The notes: generated by a model not told the origin, from the sequence alone. Shown: positions 9,043 to 18,822, numbered from the stretch's first letter. The stretch is 64,000 bases of DNA from Candidatus Sulfidibacterium hydrothermale (GCF_020149915.1 NZ_CP083760.1:186001-250000), one strand, 5' to 3'. Made by a program: numbers and translations.

Positions 9043-10818
9043 ATGGAAAAACGTTGGGTAGTAAAAGAAGAAGCTGACAGGCAGATGGTTATGCGCTTGG
9101 CAGAAGCGCTGGACATCAGTCCGAAGCTGACCAATTTACTGGTTCAACGCGGGGTTACCACTTTTGACGAAGCCAAATCTTTTTTCAGGCCTTCGCTGGA
9201 TGCCCTTCACGACCCTTTTTTAATGAAAGACATGGACAAAGCGGTGGACAGAATTCTGCAGGCCATCTCGCGCAACGAAAACATCATGGTCTATGGTGAT
9301 TATGATGTGGACGGAACCACCGCTGTTTCGCTGGTTTATTCATTCTTAAAAAACATTCATAAACGAATCGAGTTTTATATCCCCGATCGTTATCTTGAGG
9401 GATATGGCATTTCCATTAAAGGAATTGATACGGCTGCCGAACATGACGTAAAACTGATTATTGCTCTTGATTGCGGAATCAAAGCCATTGATAAAGTAAA
9501 ATATGCCAGTGAAAAAGGAATTGATTTTATTATCGGTGATCATCACCGGCCCGGAGAAACGATTCCGGAAGCGGTAGCTGTTTTAGATCCCAAACGTCCG
9601 GACTGTCCTTATCCTTACAAAGAACTTTCCGGTGCCGGCGTGGGTTTTAAACTAACCCAGGCTCTCGCTTCCAAACTTCGCATTTCGGATAAAAAAGTTT
9701 TTGCCGGTCTTGATTTGCTGGCAATCAGCATTGCAGCCGACATTGTTCCTATTACCGGCGAAAACCGCATCCTTGCTTACTACGGTCTCCAACAAATTAA
9801 TACCCAACCTCGTCCGGGAGTTTATTCCATTTTAAAGTCCTCCGGATTTGAAAAGGTAACTGAAAAAACGCCAAAAGTAAAAACCGTTTTTAATCGTGAA
9901 ATCACCATCAGCGATCTGGTTTTTGTGGTAGGTCCGCGCATCAATGCCGCCGGAAGAATTAAAGATGCCACCGACTCGGTACGGCTGCTTATCAGCAATC
10001 ATGAAGAATATGCCGAAAAACTGGGTGGCGAGATCAACGTCCTTAATTCGACACGGCGTGATCTTGACAGCAGCATTACCCAGGAAGCCATCGATATGAT
10101 CAATGCCAGCGAAAAACTAAAAAAGAAAAAAACCACTGTTCTTTTTAAAGAAGAATGGCACAAAGGAGTTATTGGCATTGTCGCTTCGCGGCTTATCGAG
10201 CATTTTTACAAACCCACCATCGTACTCACGCTGGCCGACGGTTTAATTACCGGATCGGCCCGTTCGGTAAAAGGTTTTGATATTTACGATGCCATTGATT
10301 CGTGCAGCCATCTGTTGGCTCACTTTGGCGGACATACTTACGCTGCCGGACTGGCTATGAAACCTGAAAATCTGGATGCCTTCCTTGAAGAGTTTGAAGC
10401 CTATGCCGAAAAAAACCTAACCGACGAAATGCTGATTCCTGAAATAGAAATTGATGAAGAACTGTTCTTAAGTGATATCAACTCCAAATTCTACCGGATT
10501 CTGAAGCAATTTGCGCCGTTCGGACCGGGCAACATGTCGCCTTTGTTTGTTTCGCATCATCTGATCGACACCGGCTACGCCAAGACGGTAGGAAGAAACG
10601 GTGAAGCCCGCCACCTGAAATTCGAGGTCGTACACCGGGATCATTCAGGCAACCCACTGAAAGCCATTGCGTTTAACATGGGTGAACATTGCGAAAAAAT
10701 GAAACAAGGCAAATCTTTCAGCCTTTGCTATCATCTGGATGAAAACACCTGGCTCGGGCAAACTTCGTTGCAGCTACGCGTAAAAGATATCCGGTTTCAG
10801 GAAGAAACCGAAGAATAA
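9043..10818 (+). CDS. recJ: Single-stranded-DNA-specific exonuclease RecJ
   Basis: 591 residues, normal RecJ length. DHH-family motifs are in order: GDYDVDG (residues 85-91, metal-binding Asp86/88/90), ALDCGI, GDHHRPGE, GPRINAAGR, then the DHHA1 domain with GGHTYAAGLA (about residue 425) and a C-terminal OB-fold. RecJ degrades single-stranded DNA 5' to 3' in RecF-pathway recombination and mismatch repair. A TTATCTTTAC box lies about 20 bp upstream of the start and resembles a Bacteroidota -7 element. It is monocistronic. Confidence 0.97.
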   Translation: MEKRWVVKEEADRQMVMRLAEALDISPKLTNLLVQRGVTTFDEAKSFFRPSLDALHDPFLMKDMDKAVDRILQAISRNENIMVYGDYDVDGTTAVSLVYSFLKNIHKRIEFYIPDRYLEGYGISIKGIDTAAEHDVKLIIALDCGIKAIDKVKYASEKGIDFIIGDHHRPGETIPEAVAVLDPKRPDCPYPYKELSGAGVGFKLTQALASKLRISDKKVFAGLDLLAISIAADIVPITGENRILAYYGLQQINTQPRPGVYSILKSSGFEKVTEKTPKVKTVFNREITISDLVFVVGPRINAAGRIKDATDSVRLLISNHEEYAEKLGGEINVLNSTRRDLDSSITQEAIDMINASEKLKKKKTTVLFKEEWHKGVIGIVASRLIEHFYKPTIVLTLADGLITGSARSVKGFDIYDAIDSCSHLLAHFGGHTYAAGLAMKPENLDAFLEEFEAYAEKNLTDEMLIPEIEIDEELFLSDINSKFYRILKQFAPFGPGNMSPLFVSHHLIDTGYAKTVGRNGEARHLKFEVVHRDHSGNPLKAIAFNMGEHCEKMKQGKSFSLCYHLDENTWLGQTSLQLRVKDIRFQEETEE

Positions 10819-11070
10819 GATTTTAAACGTTCTTATAATTGTTTGTTTGGGGTTACTGTTGCAAATTCAGCTGGAAGTCAGAAGACGGAAGATAAAAGTC
10901 TCTTGCCACATCCAATTGTTATTCAGGTGGCTGTAACAATTCCTTTCGCCTTTGGCATTCTGGCTTTTCGTAGGAGAGATTAAATCATCCTGCAAAAAGA
11001 GCAGCAGAACCATTTTTTAATTGAAAACCAACATCATGGACTTTCCATGACAAAATCAAAAAGAATAATG

Positions 11071-13056
11071 ATGAAAAAACATTTTTCCCATGTTGCGATT
11101 TTATTTTTTTTCGCAATCCCCTCTTTTCTTTTTTCACAAACCAAAACATCAAAAACCTTTCAGCTGAAAGATCTGCGCAAGCTGGTGCGTATTTCATCAC
11201 CCCGCATCTCACCTGACGGAAACAAAGTGGCTTTTATCACTTCTAAACCCGACTGGAAGGAAGACAAAACACAACAAGCTATCCGGCTGGTAAATATCCG
11301 GACAAAAGCCATGCGGCAGCTTACATTTCATCGCGAAAAGCTCTCGCAACTGCGTTGGTCACCCGACGGAAAAAAACTGGCTTTTCTGGCCAAAGATCCG
11401 GCAACAAAAGAAACACAACTCTTTGTAATGCCCATGAACGGAGGTGATGCTGTTTGTGTTACCCGTTCCAAAACCGGTGTCGATTCATACGCCTGGAGCC
11501 CGGACGGAAAGCAATTTGCTTTCATTGCCCAGGATACCGTTCCTAATCCAAAAGCCATCAAACATCATGAAGATGCTTTCCGGGTTACAGACAACAATTA
11601 CATGGTTCGCAAAGCAGTACAACCCTGGCATCTGTGGGTAATTTCCTCAGAAGGAGGCAAAGCCCGGCAACTTACACACGGATCATGGAGTTTGGGTACC
11701 GATCAGGGATCCATGTCTAACCCGGCCTGGACAGCCGACGGAAAAAGTATTGTATTTTGCCGTTATCCTGATGTGTGGGAAGGAAATGCCTGGCATTCGG
11801 TTCTGGGAAAAGTAGATGTAAAAAGCGGTAAGATAACCACCATTGTCGAAGAAGAAGGCGCAACCCATCCGGCTTTTGCTCCCGGTAACCATACACTGGC
11901 TTTTATGCGTCCGCGCCACGGTGACCAAAATAACGGTTTTGCGGTTTATATAAAACAAAACGGAAAAATTACCGATGCCACTGCCGGTTTAGCCCGCAAT
12001 ATCAACCGTTTTATCTGGCTCCCCGATGGAAAAAACCTATTGCTGTTTGCTGAAAAAGGAACCCGAGAAGTCATGTGGAAACAACCGGTAAACGGAAAAG
12101 CAGTCCTTATTTCTTTTCCAGATATTTTTCTTACCGGAAAAGCTTCGGTTGCTCCAAACGGAACGCTGGCTTTTACAGCAAACACGCCTTCTCACCCTTC
12201 GGAATTATATGTCATGAAATCGGTGAATGACAAGCCGGAAAGACTGACCAACCTGAATGCTTTTGTCGATTCGCTTTCTCTGGCCAAAAATGAAAGTATC
12301 GATTGGAAACTGGATGGTTTTCATGAAGACGGCGTACTTACTTACCCTGTTCATTTTGAAAAAGGGAAAAAATATCCACTGGTACTGGTCATTCATGGCG
12401 GACCGGAGGGAGCATCCACGCTACGCTTTTCTCCTCTGGTACAATTGCTGGCTGCTCGTGGTTTTTTTATCTTCCAGCCGAACTATCGCGGAAGCATTAA
12501 CCTGGGCGATGCTTATCAACACGCCATTTATCGCAATACCGGAAAAGGCCCCGGAGAAGATGTCATGGCCGGACTGAAAAAAGTACTTGAAAAAGGATTC
12601 ATCGACAAAACAAAAATTGGCGTTACCGGCTGGTCGTACGGCGGATATATGACTTCCTGGCTTATCGGCAACTACCCGGATGTTTGGAAAGCTGCCGTAT
12701 CAGGCGCTGCGTTGAACGACTGGGTGATGGATTACACCATTGCTTATTACCAAAAAGGAGATTTGTATTTCTTCGGAGGTTCTCCCTGGGTAAAAAAATA
12801 CTGGAAAATCTGGCGCGAACAGTCACCCATTGAATTTGCCACAAAAGTCAAAGCGCCCACACTCATTATGGGCGATGCCGGCGATCCTAACGTACCTATT
12901 GTGAACAGTTACGAGATGTTCCATGCTTTGCGCGATAATGGAGTTACCACTGAATTTTATGTTTATCCGGTGAATACCCATTTCCCGCATGATATTGTAC
13001 GCACCACCGATGTTTACCGGCGCTGGATCGAATGGATGGTCAAATATCTGCAATAG
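11071..13056 (+). CDS. S9-family serine peptidase (prolyl oligopeptidase/dipeptidyl peptidase type), secreted
   Basis: About 661 residues from the Met at 11071, which gives a compact signal peptide (MKKHFSHVAILFFFAIPSFLFS); an upstream ATG at 11047 would add eight unneeded residues. The N-terminal part is a WD40/TolB-like beta-propeller (repeated WSPDGK units). The C-terminal alpha/beta hydrolase carries the nucleophile in GWSYGGY (Ser encoded at 12634), the Asp in GDAGDPNVP (12883) and the His in NTHFPHD. Such enzymes release dipeptides or acyl-peptides in the periplasm. Confidence 0.95.
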   Translation: MKKHFSHVAILFFFAIPSFLFSQTKTSKTFQLKDLRKLVRISSPRISPDGNKVAFITSKPDWKEDKTQQAIRLVNIRTKAMRQLTFHREKLSQLRWSPDGKKLAFLAKDPATKETQLFVMPMNGGDAVCVTRSKTGVDSYAWSPDGKQFAFIAQDTVPNPKAIKHHEDAFRVTDNNYMVRKAVQPWHLWVISSEGGKARQLTHGSWSLGTDQGSMSNPAWTADGKSIVFCRYPDVWEGNAWHSVLGKVDVKSGKITTIVEEEGATHPAFAPGNHTLAFMRPRHGDQNNGFAVYIKQNGKITDATAGLARNINRFIWLPDGKNLLLFAEKGTREVMWKQPVNGKAVLISFPDIFLTGKASVAPNGTLAFTANTPSHPSELYVMKSVNDKPERLTNLNAFVDSLSLAKNESIDWKLDGFHEDGVLTYPVHFEKGKKYPLVLVIHGGPEGASTLRFSPLVQLLAARGFFIFQPNYRGSINLGDAYQHAIYRNTGKGPGEDVMAGLKKVLEKGFIDKTKIGVTGWSYGGYMTSWLIGNYPDVWKAAVSGAALNDWVMDYTIAYYQKGDLYFFGGSPWVKKYWKIWREQSPIEFATKVKAPTLIMGDAGDPNVPIVNSYEMFHALRDNGVTTEFYVYPVNTHFPHDIVRTTDVYRRWIEWMVKYLQ

Positions 13057-13073
13057 GGGATAAAAAATTCTCG

Positions 13074-13081
13074 TATTTTTG
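13074..13081 (+). promoter_or_regulatory. -7 box upstream of the AlbA_2 membrane protein
   Basis: TATTTTTG matches TAnnTTTG exactly and lies 21 bp before the ATG at 13102, so this gene probably has its own promoter rather than relying on the peptidase gene 45 bp upstream. Confidence 0.45.
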
Positions 13082-13101
13082 GCCTTAAATTCAAAGGTTT
13101 C

Positions 13102-14673
13102 ATGAATAGAAAAATCCGTTATTGGGCTTCCGGCATATTTTTACTGGCTACACTCATCAGTCTTGGTCTTTATTTTTCCGTTAGTGAAAAAACCTATTCG
13201 GATCAAACCATCAAAACACTGTCCGATAAACTACAGGCCTATGTCATTGGATTTTTAAACGAGAACCAAAAGGCTTTTGACACGTTGAAAACCGATTTTC
13301 AAGTGTTGAATCCGGCAAAACTTACGCCTGATTTTCTAAACCGTTATGCCCAGAAAACACTTCAAAATCACCCCGAAATGCAAGGGCTGATTTTTTACGG
13401 TCCGCATTTTCATTTTTTGTTTGCCCGGGATAAAAAATACTGGGTTTCCACCTACGACACCATTTTTAATGATACCCTGACCAACTGGGTACGCATGGAC
13501 AACCACCTGAAAGTCGTCAGCAGCTGGACAGATACTTACAACTATTTTGTTGACGATGTTTCCATAAACCGTACCCAAAAGATGTTACAAAATGCCAAAG
13601 GAAAACCCATCTGGAAAGTTTTGCTGGGCGAAGGAAGCAGGCAAAAAGACCTGATCTTATCCTCCGGAAAATTAAAACTTAACGGAGGAAAAGATCTGGT
13701 ATTTGCCTTTGTTTATAACCTACGTCGAAAAAACAGTGCTTTTTTTCCCATGGTGGATGTTGCGCATCCTGTGGTAAGCCTGATCACTCCTTTCGACCGT
13801 TTTACTGTTCCTTTATATCGAAACGACAGTACGGCAGCAAAAGAAAAGAAACCGTTAATTCAACAGATTAACCGGTTGCTAAACGACTGGTCAAAAACTT
13901 CTCCCTCACAGGAAAAATCTTACCTTTTCGTTCAAAACGGGAAACGCTACTGGATGCACGTTGCGCTTCTTCCCGGTTCTTCCGGAATGAATGCCCTGGC
14001 ATACGTTACCGCCGAAAAAGAATTGAAAACCATTGAGCATTTTCAAAGCGATATTTTCGGATACGCCGCGCTGTTCTTTGGCATTTTAGCGCTACTCGGT
14101 TTTATTTCTTTGCGAAAAAAGAATCCGGATACGAAAAAAAATCCAGGAGATAAGATATTAAACGAACACGAAATTGTGGACATCATTAAAGGAGGAGAAA
14201 ACGAACAAACCGAATTTAAATCTTCTTTACGGTGGGATTATCGTGAGCAAAAAGTAAATCCGGCACTCGAAACGGTAATCTTAAAAAGCATCTCGGCTTT
14301 TGCTAACGGAAAAGGCGGCATTTTACTCATTGGGGTTCAGGATGATGGTGAAATTCTGGGATTACAACCCGATTTTGATACCCTGAAAAAGAAAGATGTG
14401 GACGGTTTTGAACTCCATCTTCGCCGTTTGATCAAAAATCAGTTCGGTATTTCGTTTACTACTGCTCATCTTCAGATTTATTTCCCCGTTATCGACGGAA
14501 AAACAATTTGTGTTATTCAGGTTACCCCGTCGCACCATCCTTTGTATTTGAAAACAAAAAATAAAAACGGCACGCCGGTGGAGAAGTTTTATGTACGAAT
14601 GGGAAACGCCTCCCAGGAAATTTCTTCGCTGCGAGAAATTCAGAATTACATCAAAAACCGGTTTGAATTGTAA
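13102..14673 (+). CDS. Membrane-anchored protein with extracytoplasmic sensor-like region and cytoplasmic AlbA_2 (Schlafen-type) domain
   Basis: 523 residues. One transmembrane helix at about residues 8-26, an exported region of about 285 residues with no motif I recognise, a second helix at about 315-335, then a cytoplasmic AlbA_2 domain from about 355. The domain is identified by ENEQTEFKSSL followed by ISAFANGKGGILLIGVQDDG. AlbA_2 domains are usually fused to ATPase or winged-helix transcription modules; here there is only the short C-terminal extension, and the helix-sensor-helix layout looks like a receptor. Ligand and output are unknown. Confidence 0.8.
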   Translation: MNRKIRYWASGIFLLATLISLGLYFSVSEKTYSDQTIKTLSDKLQAYVIGFLNENQKAFDTLKTDFQVLNPAKLTPDFLNRYAQKTLQNHPEMQGLIFYGPHFHFLFARDKKYWVSTYDTIFNDTLTNWVRMDNHLKVVSSWTDTYNYFVDDVSINRTQKMLQNAKGKPIWKVLLGEGSRQKDLILSSGKLKLNGGKDLVFAFVYNLRRKNSAFFPMVDVAHPVVSLITPFDRFTVPLYRNDSTAAKEKKPLIQQINRLLNDWSKTSPSQEKSYLFVQNGKRYWMHVALLPGSSGMNALAYVTAEKELKTIEHFQSDIFGYAALFFGILALLGFISLRKKNPDTKKNPGDKILNEHEIVDIIKGGENEQTEFKSSLRWDYREQKVNPALETVILKSISAFANGKGGILLIGVQDDGEILGLQPDFDTLKKKDVDGFELHLRRLIKNQFGISFTTAHLQIYFPVIDGKTICVIQVTPSHHPLYLKTKNKNGTPVEKFYVRMGNASQEISSLREIQNYIKNRFEL

Positions 14674-14683
14674 TTAATGGTTT

Positions 14684-15241
14684 TTATTCTCCCATTTGTT
14701 CCAACTGACGGAAAAAGTTTTTCATTTTCATGGCCAGAATAATAAGAATGGTCCCCACCAAAATGGACAAAATACCGGTAAGTACTAAAACAAAAACGGC
14801 AGCCTGAAAAGGATTGAAAAACAAAATAATACCAAAAAGCAAAGTAAGTCCTCCGTTAATCAGTAAAGTGTTTTTTCCATGGAGTTCAGGGGCCACTTTA
14901 AAGGCAAAAAAGAGCTGTAACAGTCCGACCAATACCGCCCAGCTGCCAATAATAATAACAAACACCTGTAATGATTGCTGGGTATAAAAGGTGAGTAAAA
15001 TACCGATAACAATCAACACTATGGCCTCTGCCAAATCGGTACCATAACCCAACCCGTTACGAATATTCAAAATAACTCCGGTCAGCATAGCAATGCCCGT
15101 AAGGAGTACCACAATTCCGAGATAAGTAACTACTGTGATAAGAGTTGCTCCCGGCACAAAAATGGCCAGTACACCAAAAATAATGGCAATGGCACCATTT
15201 ACCGCGAGGGTTGCCCAACGTTTAGAAATATCTTTTTCCAT
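14684..15241 (-). CDS. HdeD-like DUF308 integral membrane protein
   Basis: 185 residues from the Met at 15241 (MEKDISKRWATL). A longer frame to 15310 runs into a dispersed repeat and adds no membrane segment, so it was not chosen. Six hydrophobic helices in pairs, with repeated GI.L...P and G.L.L..G patterns, are typical of the HdeD/DUF308 family, linked to acid resistance in Escherichia coli but uncharacterised in Bacteroidota. It is convergent with the AlbA_2 gene (10-bp gap). Confidence 0.85.
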   Translation of the reverse strand: MEKDISKRWATLAVNGAIAIIFGVLAIFVPGATLITVVTYLGIVVLLTGIAMLTGVILNIRNGLGYGTDLAEAIVLIVIGILLTFYTQQSLQVFVIIIGSWAVLVGLLQLFFAFKVAPELHGKNTLLINGGLTLLFGIILFFNPFQAAVFVLVLTGILSILVGTILIILAMKMKNFFRQLEQMGE

Positions 15242-15296
15242 GATTTTTTTTTGTGTAAAGGTAATAAAAAACACTTTTTTATTCGCCGGACAAAAT

Positions 15297-15427
15297 AATA
15301 CCGATTGCAAATCAAAATGCGCTTTTGGTTCATTTCAATCCCAAAAGCACTTTGATTTAACATCGGCATTTACCATTGTAGATTTTAAAATGCGCTAAAA
15401 GTGCATTTTAAAATACAATTGGTATAA
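15297..15427. repeat. Dispersed palindromic element (MITE-like), extended copy
   Basis: Starts AATACCGATTGCAAATCAAAATGCGCTTTTG and ends with AAAATACAATTGGTATAA, forming inverted ends. It shares this framework with 35609-35685. The centre of this copy reads GGTTCATTTCAATCCC, the reverse complement of the centre of the other copy. It also contains an internal, partially duplicated arm (GCGCTAAAAGTGCATTTT). Confidence 0.75.
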
Positions 15428-15511
15428 CAGAACGCCGAATTTTCTTTTCTATTCGCTGTAAACCAAATTTTTAGTAAGTTTACAGGGTTTAATTCTAAAA
15501 CATTAACTACA

Positions 15512-16147
15512 ATGAAAAAATTCTTCTTCTCCGGACTGATTTTATCTGTATTTCTCCTGTCGGGATTTCCCGTTATGGCTCAGCACCCGCTCACTCAGGA
15601 ACAATTGACCAAAGCACACAAGAAAGCGGTTTCTGAAACCGCCATGTATCAGAAAAAAGGATTTAAAGTATATTCATCCTCCCAAAGCATGCAAAACCTG
15701 ATCGAAAACTTTTACAAAGATACCTACCGCGAATATAAACCGGGCGAAAGAGTATATGTTTGGGCTATGGGACTCGGAAAAGGTGCTTCGCCAACCACAG
15801 CAATACAAAATGCTTCGAAACAGGCCAAAAAACATATTCCGGCTTTAATCATGATGTATTTTAATTCATGGACTTCTGCCAATTCATCGCTTTCTGAAAA
15901 TGATAAAAAACAGGTGATGAGCGCCATAAGGCAGGCACAAGGAAACATCACCCAAAAACTCATGTCGCGCCCACCCGATAAAAGTATTGTCTTTATCAAA
16001 CAAAAGAAAGGACAATACCAGGCAGCCGTAAGGGTGCTATACAAACAACTCCCCTTGCGCGAAACGGCCAGAGAAGAAATAAAAAAAGTACTCCGGAAAA
16101 CCACCGGCTGGTCTGAAAGCAAAATGGATGACCTGCTCCATTTTTAA
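15512..16147 (+). CDS. Secreted protein of unknown function
   Basis: 211 residues. A clear signal peptide (MKKFFFSGLILSVFLLSGFPVMAQ) is cleaved after Ala-Gln, so the protein is periplasmic or secreted. The middle (ERVYVWAMGLGKGASPTTAIQNASKQAKKHI) with a later beta-rich VFIKQKKGQYQAAVRVLY segment loosely resembles LPP20-like domains, in which alanine-rich helices pack on a sheet. That resemblance is by eye and weak. Its 3' neighbour is a lysoplasmalogenase 62 bp away. Confidence 0.7.
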   Translation: MKKFFFSGLILSVFLLSGFPVMAQHPLTQEQLTKAHKKAVSETAMYQKKGFKVYSSSQSMQNLIENFYKDTYREYKPGERVYVWAMGLGKGASPTTAIQNASKQAKKHIPALIMMYFNSWTSANSSLSENDKKQVMSAIRQAQGNITQKLMSRPPDKSIVFIKQKKGQYQAAVRVLYKQLPLRETAREEIKKVLRKTTGWSESKMDDLLHF

Positions 16148-16208
16148 ATAATTTTTCGAAATCCTTATTCTTTCAAAAAGTTGATTTTCAAACCATAAAC
16201 AACATATA

Positions 16209-16832
16209 ATGGATTTTTTACTGTTACTGATTATCCTTTCGGGAATTCTGCACATTATCGGCTTAATTATCGAAAACCCTTCGTTAAAAATGGTTTTCAA
16301 ACCACTGACCACCCTGCTTATCATTTTCTTTGCCTTTTCGCGGGGAGATGCTGTTTCGGCGTATAAAACCCTTTTGCTGGCCGGATTGGTATTTGCCTTG
16401 ATCGGAGATATTTTTCTGATGCTTCCGCGCGAACAGTTTGTGGCCGGACTGGTTTCTTTTCTGATAGCCCATCTCTTTTTTATTCTGGCTTTCACAGGAA
16501 ACCACGGTTTTTACTGGAATTGGATTTATCTGGCACCAATCTTTGTCTATTTTACATTGCTTATCAACATACTGATAAAACATACCGGAAAAATGACACT
16601 ACCGGTAATTGTTTACTCTGTTGTTATTATGATTTTTGTCTGGCAAGCTGCCGGACGTTATGCTACTCTTCCGAATTCTTTTGCGGCTTTTGCTTTATAC
16701 GGAGCCATTTTATTTGTTTTGTCCGATTCGCTGTTAGCCTATGACAAATTTGTCAAACCCATGAAATGGACACACAGCGTGGTGATGATTCTTTACTGGA
16801 CTGCGCTTTATTTCTTAGCTTTGTCGGTATAA
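16209..16832 (+). CDS. Lysoplasmalogenase, YhhN/TMEM86 family
   Basis: 207 residues with eight predicted transmembrane helices and the family hallmarks LAGLVFALIGDIFLML (about residues 57-72) and AILFVLSDSLLAYDKF (about 159-174); the two aspartates in GDIFLM and SDS are conserved and probably catalytic. The family hydrolyses the vinyl-ether bond of lysoplasmalogens. A hydrolase gene starts 12 bp downstream, so the two are likely co-transcribed. Confidence 0.85.
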   Translation: MDFLLLLIILSGILHIIGLIIENPSLKMVFKPLTTLLIIFFAFSRGDAVSAYKTLLLAGLVFALIGDIFLMLPREQFVAGLVSFLIAHLFFILAFTGNHGFYWNWIYLAPIFVYFTLLINILIKHTGKMTLPVIVYSVVIMIFVWQAAGRYATLPNSFAAFALYGAILFVLSDSLLAYDKFVKPMKWTHSVVMILYWTALYFLALSV

Positions 16833-16844
16833 AAAAAGAAAAAC

Positions 16845-17708
16845 ATGACCTGGCTCTTCATTCTTTTAGGAATTGTTTTACTCCTTATTGCCGTTTTGTT
16901 TTATTTTACGGTTAAAGGATTTATCAATCCGGTAGATAAACATAAAGTTCCGGAAAATCTCCCGTTTCCGGTGGAAGAAATTCAAATTCCTTTACCCGAC
17001 GGAAGACATTTATATGGTTGGTGGATTTTTTCCGGAAAAGACGCTCCTACCCTTATTTTTGCTCACGGATGGGGACGAAATGCACAACGCATGTTGCCTT
17101 ACCTGAAAAATTTTTACGGACTGGGAATGAATATGCTGGCTTTTGATGCCCGCGGACACGGCAACAGCGATCCGGACAAATATGCCAATCTGGTCAAATT
17201 TGCTGATGACATTATCGCGTGCATGAACTACGTTCAGAATAATAAAAAAACCTCGCATCCCGATTTTAATCTTGTAGGGCTTTCCATCGGCGGAGCCGGT
17301 TCTATTTACGCTGCAGCCCACGATCACCGGGTAAAAAAAGTAATCACCGTCGGCGCTTTTGCCCATCCGGCATCAGTGATGAGAAATCAGTTTAAAACCT
17401 ATCACGTACCCTACTACCCCATTATTTGGCTCCTGCACATCTATCTGAAAATCTTTCAGGATTTTAACATGAATAAGGTGGCTCCTGAAAAACATATTTC
17501 CAAAGCAAAAGCTTCTTTTTTACTGATTCATGGCGAAGAAGACAAAACCGTTCCGGTGGAAGAAGCCAAACGACTGGCCAAAGCAGCCGGGAAAAAAGCC
17601 GAATTGTGGATTATTCCCGGTCGCGGACATTCCGATTGTCATCTTGAAAAAGGATTCTGGGAAAAAGTTACCGGTTTTATGAAACGTGCGGAAATTCATG
17701 AAAAATAA
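16845..17708 (+). CDS. Alpha/beta hydrolase, membrane-anchored
   Basis: 287 residues. An N-terminal transmembrane helix (about residues 3-22) is followed by a classic alpha/beta hydrolase core: oxyanion-region FAHGWGRNA, strand FDARGHGNSD, nucleophile elbow GLSIGG (Ser about 149), acid in GEEDKTVP and a late His in GRGHSDCH. Closest in pattern to the YqkD/Bem46-like family of esterases. Substrate unknown. It overlaps the start of the sulfotransferase gene by 11 bp, which suggests translational coupling. Confidence 0.85.
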   Translation: MTWLFILLGIVLLLIAVLFYFTVKGFINPVDKHKVPENLPFPVEEIQIPLPDGRHLYGWWIFSGKDAPTLIFAHGWGRNAQRMLPYLKNFYGLGMNMLAFDARGHGNSDPDKYANLVKFADDIIACMNYVQNNKKTSHPDFNLVGLSIGGAGSIYAAAHDHRVKKVITVGAFAHPASVMRNQFKTYHVPYYPIIWLLHIYLKIFQDFNMNKVAPEKHISKAKASFLLIHGEEDKTVPVEEAKRLAKAAGKKAELWIIPGRGHSDCHLEKGFWEKVTGFMKRAEIHEK

Positions 17709-18822
17709 ACTAAAAATTCCTCCGGTTTCTCCTCTCATCGGTGCTGACTTCAGCACTTTTTTCCGTGTGTTGTCCAACGGAAAAGTAAAACCCGGACGAT
17801 GGTTTCATGTGATCCTCTCGTCGCTCATCATTTTGATCTTTTCCCCTTTCCGGCTTATTGATTTTTTCTGGTTTCGTCAACAACAACGAAAAAAGAGGAT
17901 TTCTGCTCAACCGGTATTTATTCTCGGACACTGGAGAAGCGGGACCACTTTTTTACATAATCTGCTTTGCCAGTTAGAAAAAGTATCGTTTGTCACAACC
18001 TACCAATCTGTATTTCCGCATCATTTAAAATCCAAAGCGGTGATTGGCCGGTTTATGAAAACGGCCATGCCGTCACGACGTCCGGGTGACAACATCAAAA
18101 TGGACATCGACTACCCGCAGGAAGATGAATATGCTTTAAGTAATTCCACCTTTGCTTCATTCTATCACTTTTTCTATTACCCGAAAAAATATCGCGCGTT
18201 TTACCAGAAATATGTTCGTTTTGAAAATTCGTCTCCGGCTTTTAAAAAATACTGGGCAAAAAAATACCACACGGTGGTCATGAAAGCCATTTTAAACACC
18301 GGAAATGCTGCCATTATCTTAAAAAACCCGGTGAATACCGCCCGGATACCCACACTGTTGCAAATGTATCCGCAGGCAAAATTCATCCACATTGTCCGTA
18401 ATCCGGTAACAGTATATTGTTCCACAAAAAAATTCTTTTCCGCGGTAATTCCAACCCTCAGTTTTCAAAAAATCACCCCCGGCGAAATCAGCCAGCTGAT
18501 TTTTTGGCTTTACGAAAGCATCATGCACGATTTTTTTAACGAGAAACAACAAATTCCGGAAAAACAATTTTATGAAATCCGTTACGAAACGTTACTGGAA
18601 AAACCGGATGAGGTTTTAGAAAAGCTTATCCACACACTGAAAATCCCTTTTTCAGAAAAAGACAAGCTTCAAATCAGCCGTTATTTAAAATCCCAACGCA
18701 CCCATAAAACGGATAAATACACCCTTCGGCGAAAAGAATGGGACTACCTGCAGAAGCACTGGGGATTTGCCATGAAACAATGGAATTACTCCATACCGGA
18801 AAACGTGCAAATCGTTGATTAA
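17698..18822 (+). CDS. PAPS-dependent sulfotransferase family protein
   Basis: 374 residues from the ATG at 17698 (MKNKLKIPP); an upstream in-frame ATG at 17686 would add only four residues. The 5'-phosphosulfate loop is FILGHWRSGTTFLHNLL (about residues 76-92) and the 3'-phosphate-binding strand is FIHIVRNPVTVYCSTKKFF (about 232-250). These are the two PAPS-binding signatures. The N-terminus holds a hydrophobic stretch that may associate with the membrane. The APS kinase gene 41 bp downstream makes the donor PAPS, so the two probably serve one pathway, perhaps a sulfated lipid or glycan. Confidence 0.9.
   Translation: MKNKLKIPPVSPLIGADFSTFFRVLSNGKVKPGRWFHVILSSLIILIFSPFRLIDFFWFRQQQRKKRISAQPVFILGHWRSGTTFLHNLLCQLEKVSFVTTYQSVFPHHLKSKAVIGRFMKTAMPSRRPGDNIKMDIDYPQEDEYALSNSTFASFYHFFYYPKKYRAFYQKYVRFENSSPAFKKYWAKKYHTVVMKAILNTGNAAIILKNPVNTARIPTLLQMYPQAKFIHIVRNPVTVYCSTKKFFSAVIPTLSFQKITPGEISQLIFWLYESIMHDFFNEKQQIPEKQFYEIRYETLLEKPDEVLEKLIHTLKIPFSEKDKLQISRYLKSQRTHKTDKYTLRRKEWDYLQKHWGFAMKQWNYSIPENVQIVD

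Noticed and set aside
15242-15310. Longer DUF308 protein start at 15310
   Set aside because: The extension lies in the dispersed repeat and has no sign of coding; the Met at 15241 precedes the first membrane helix.
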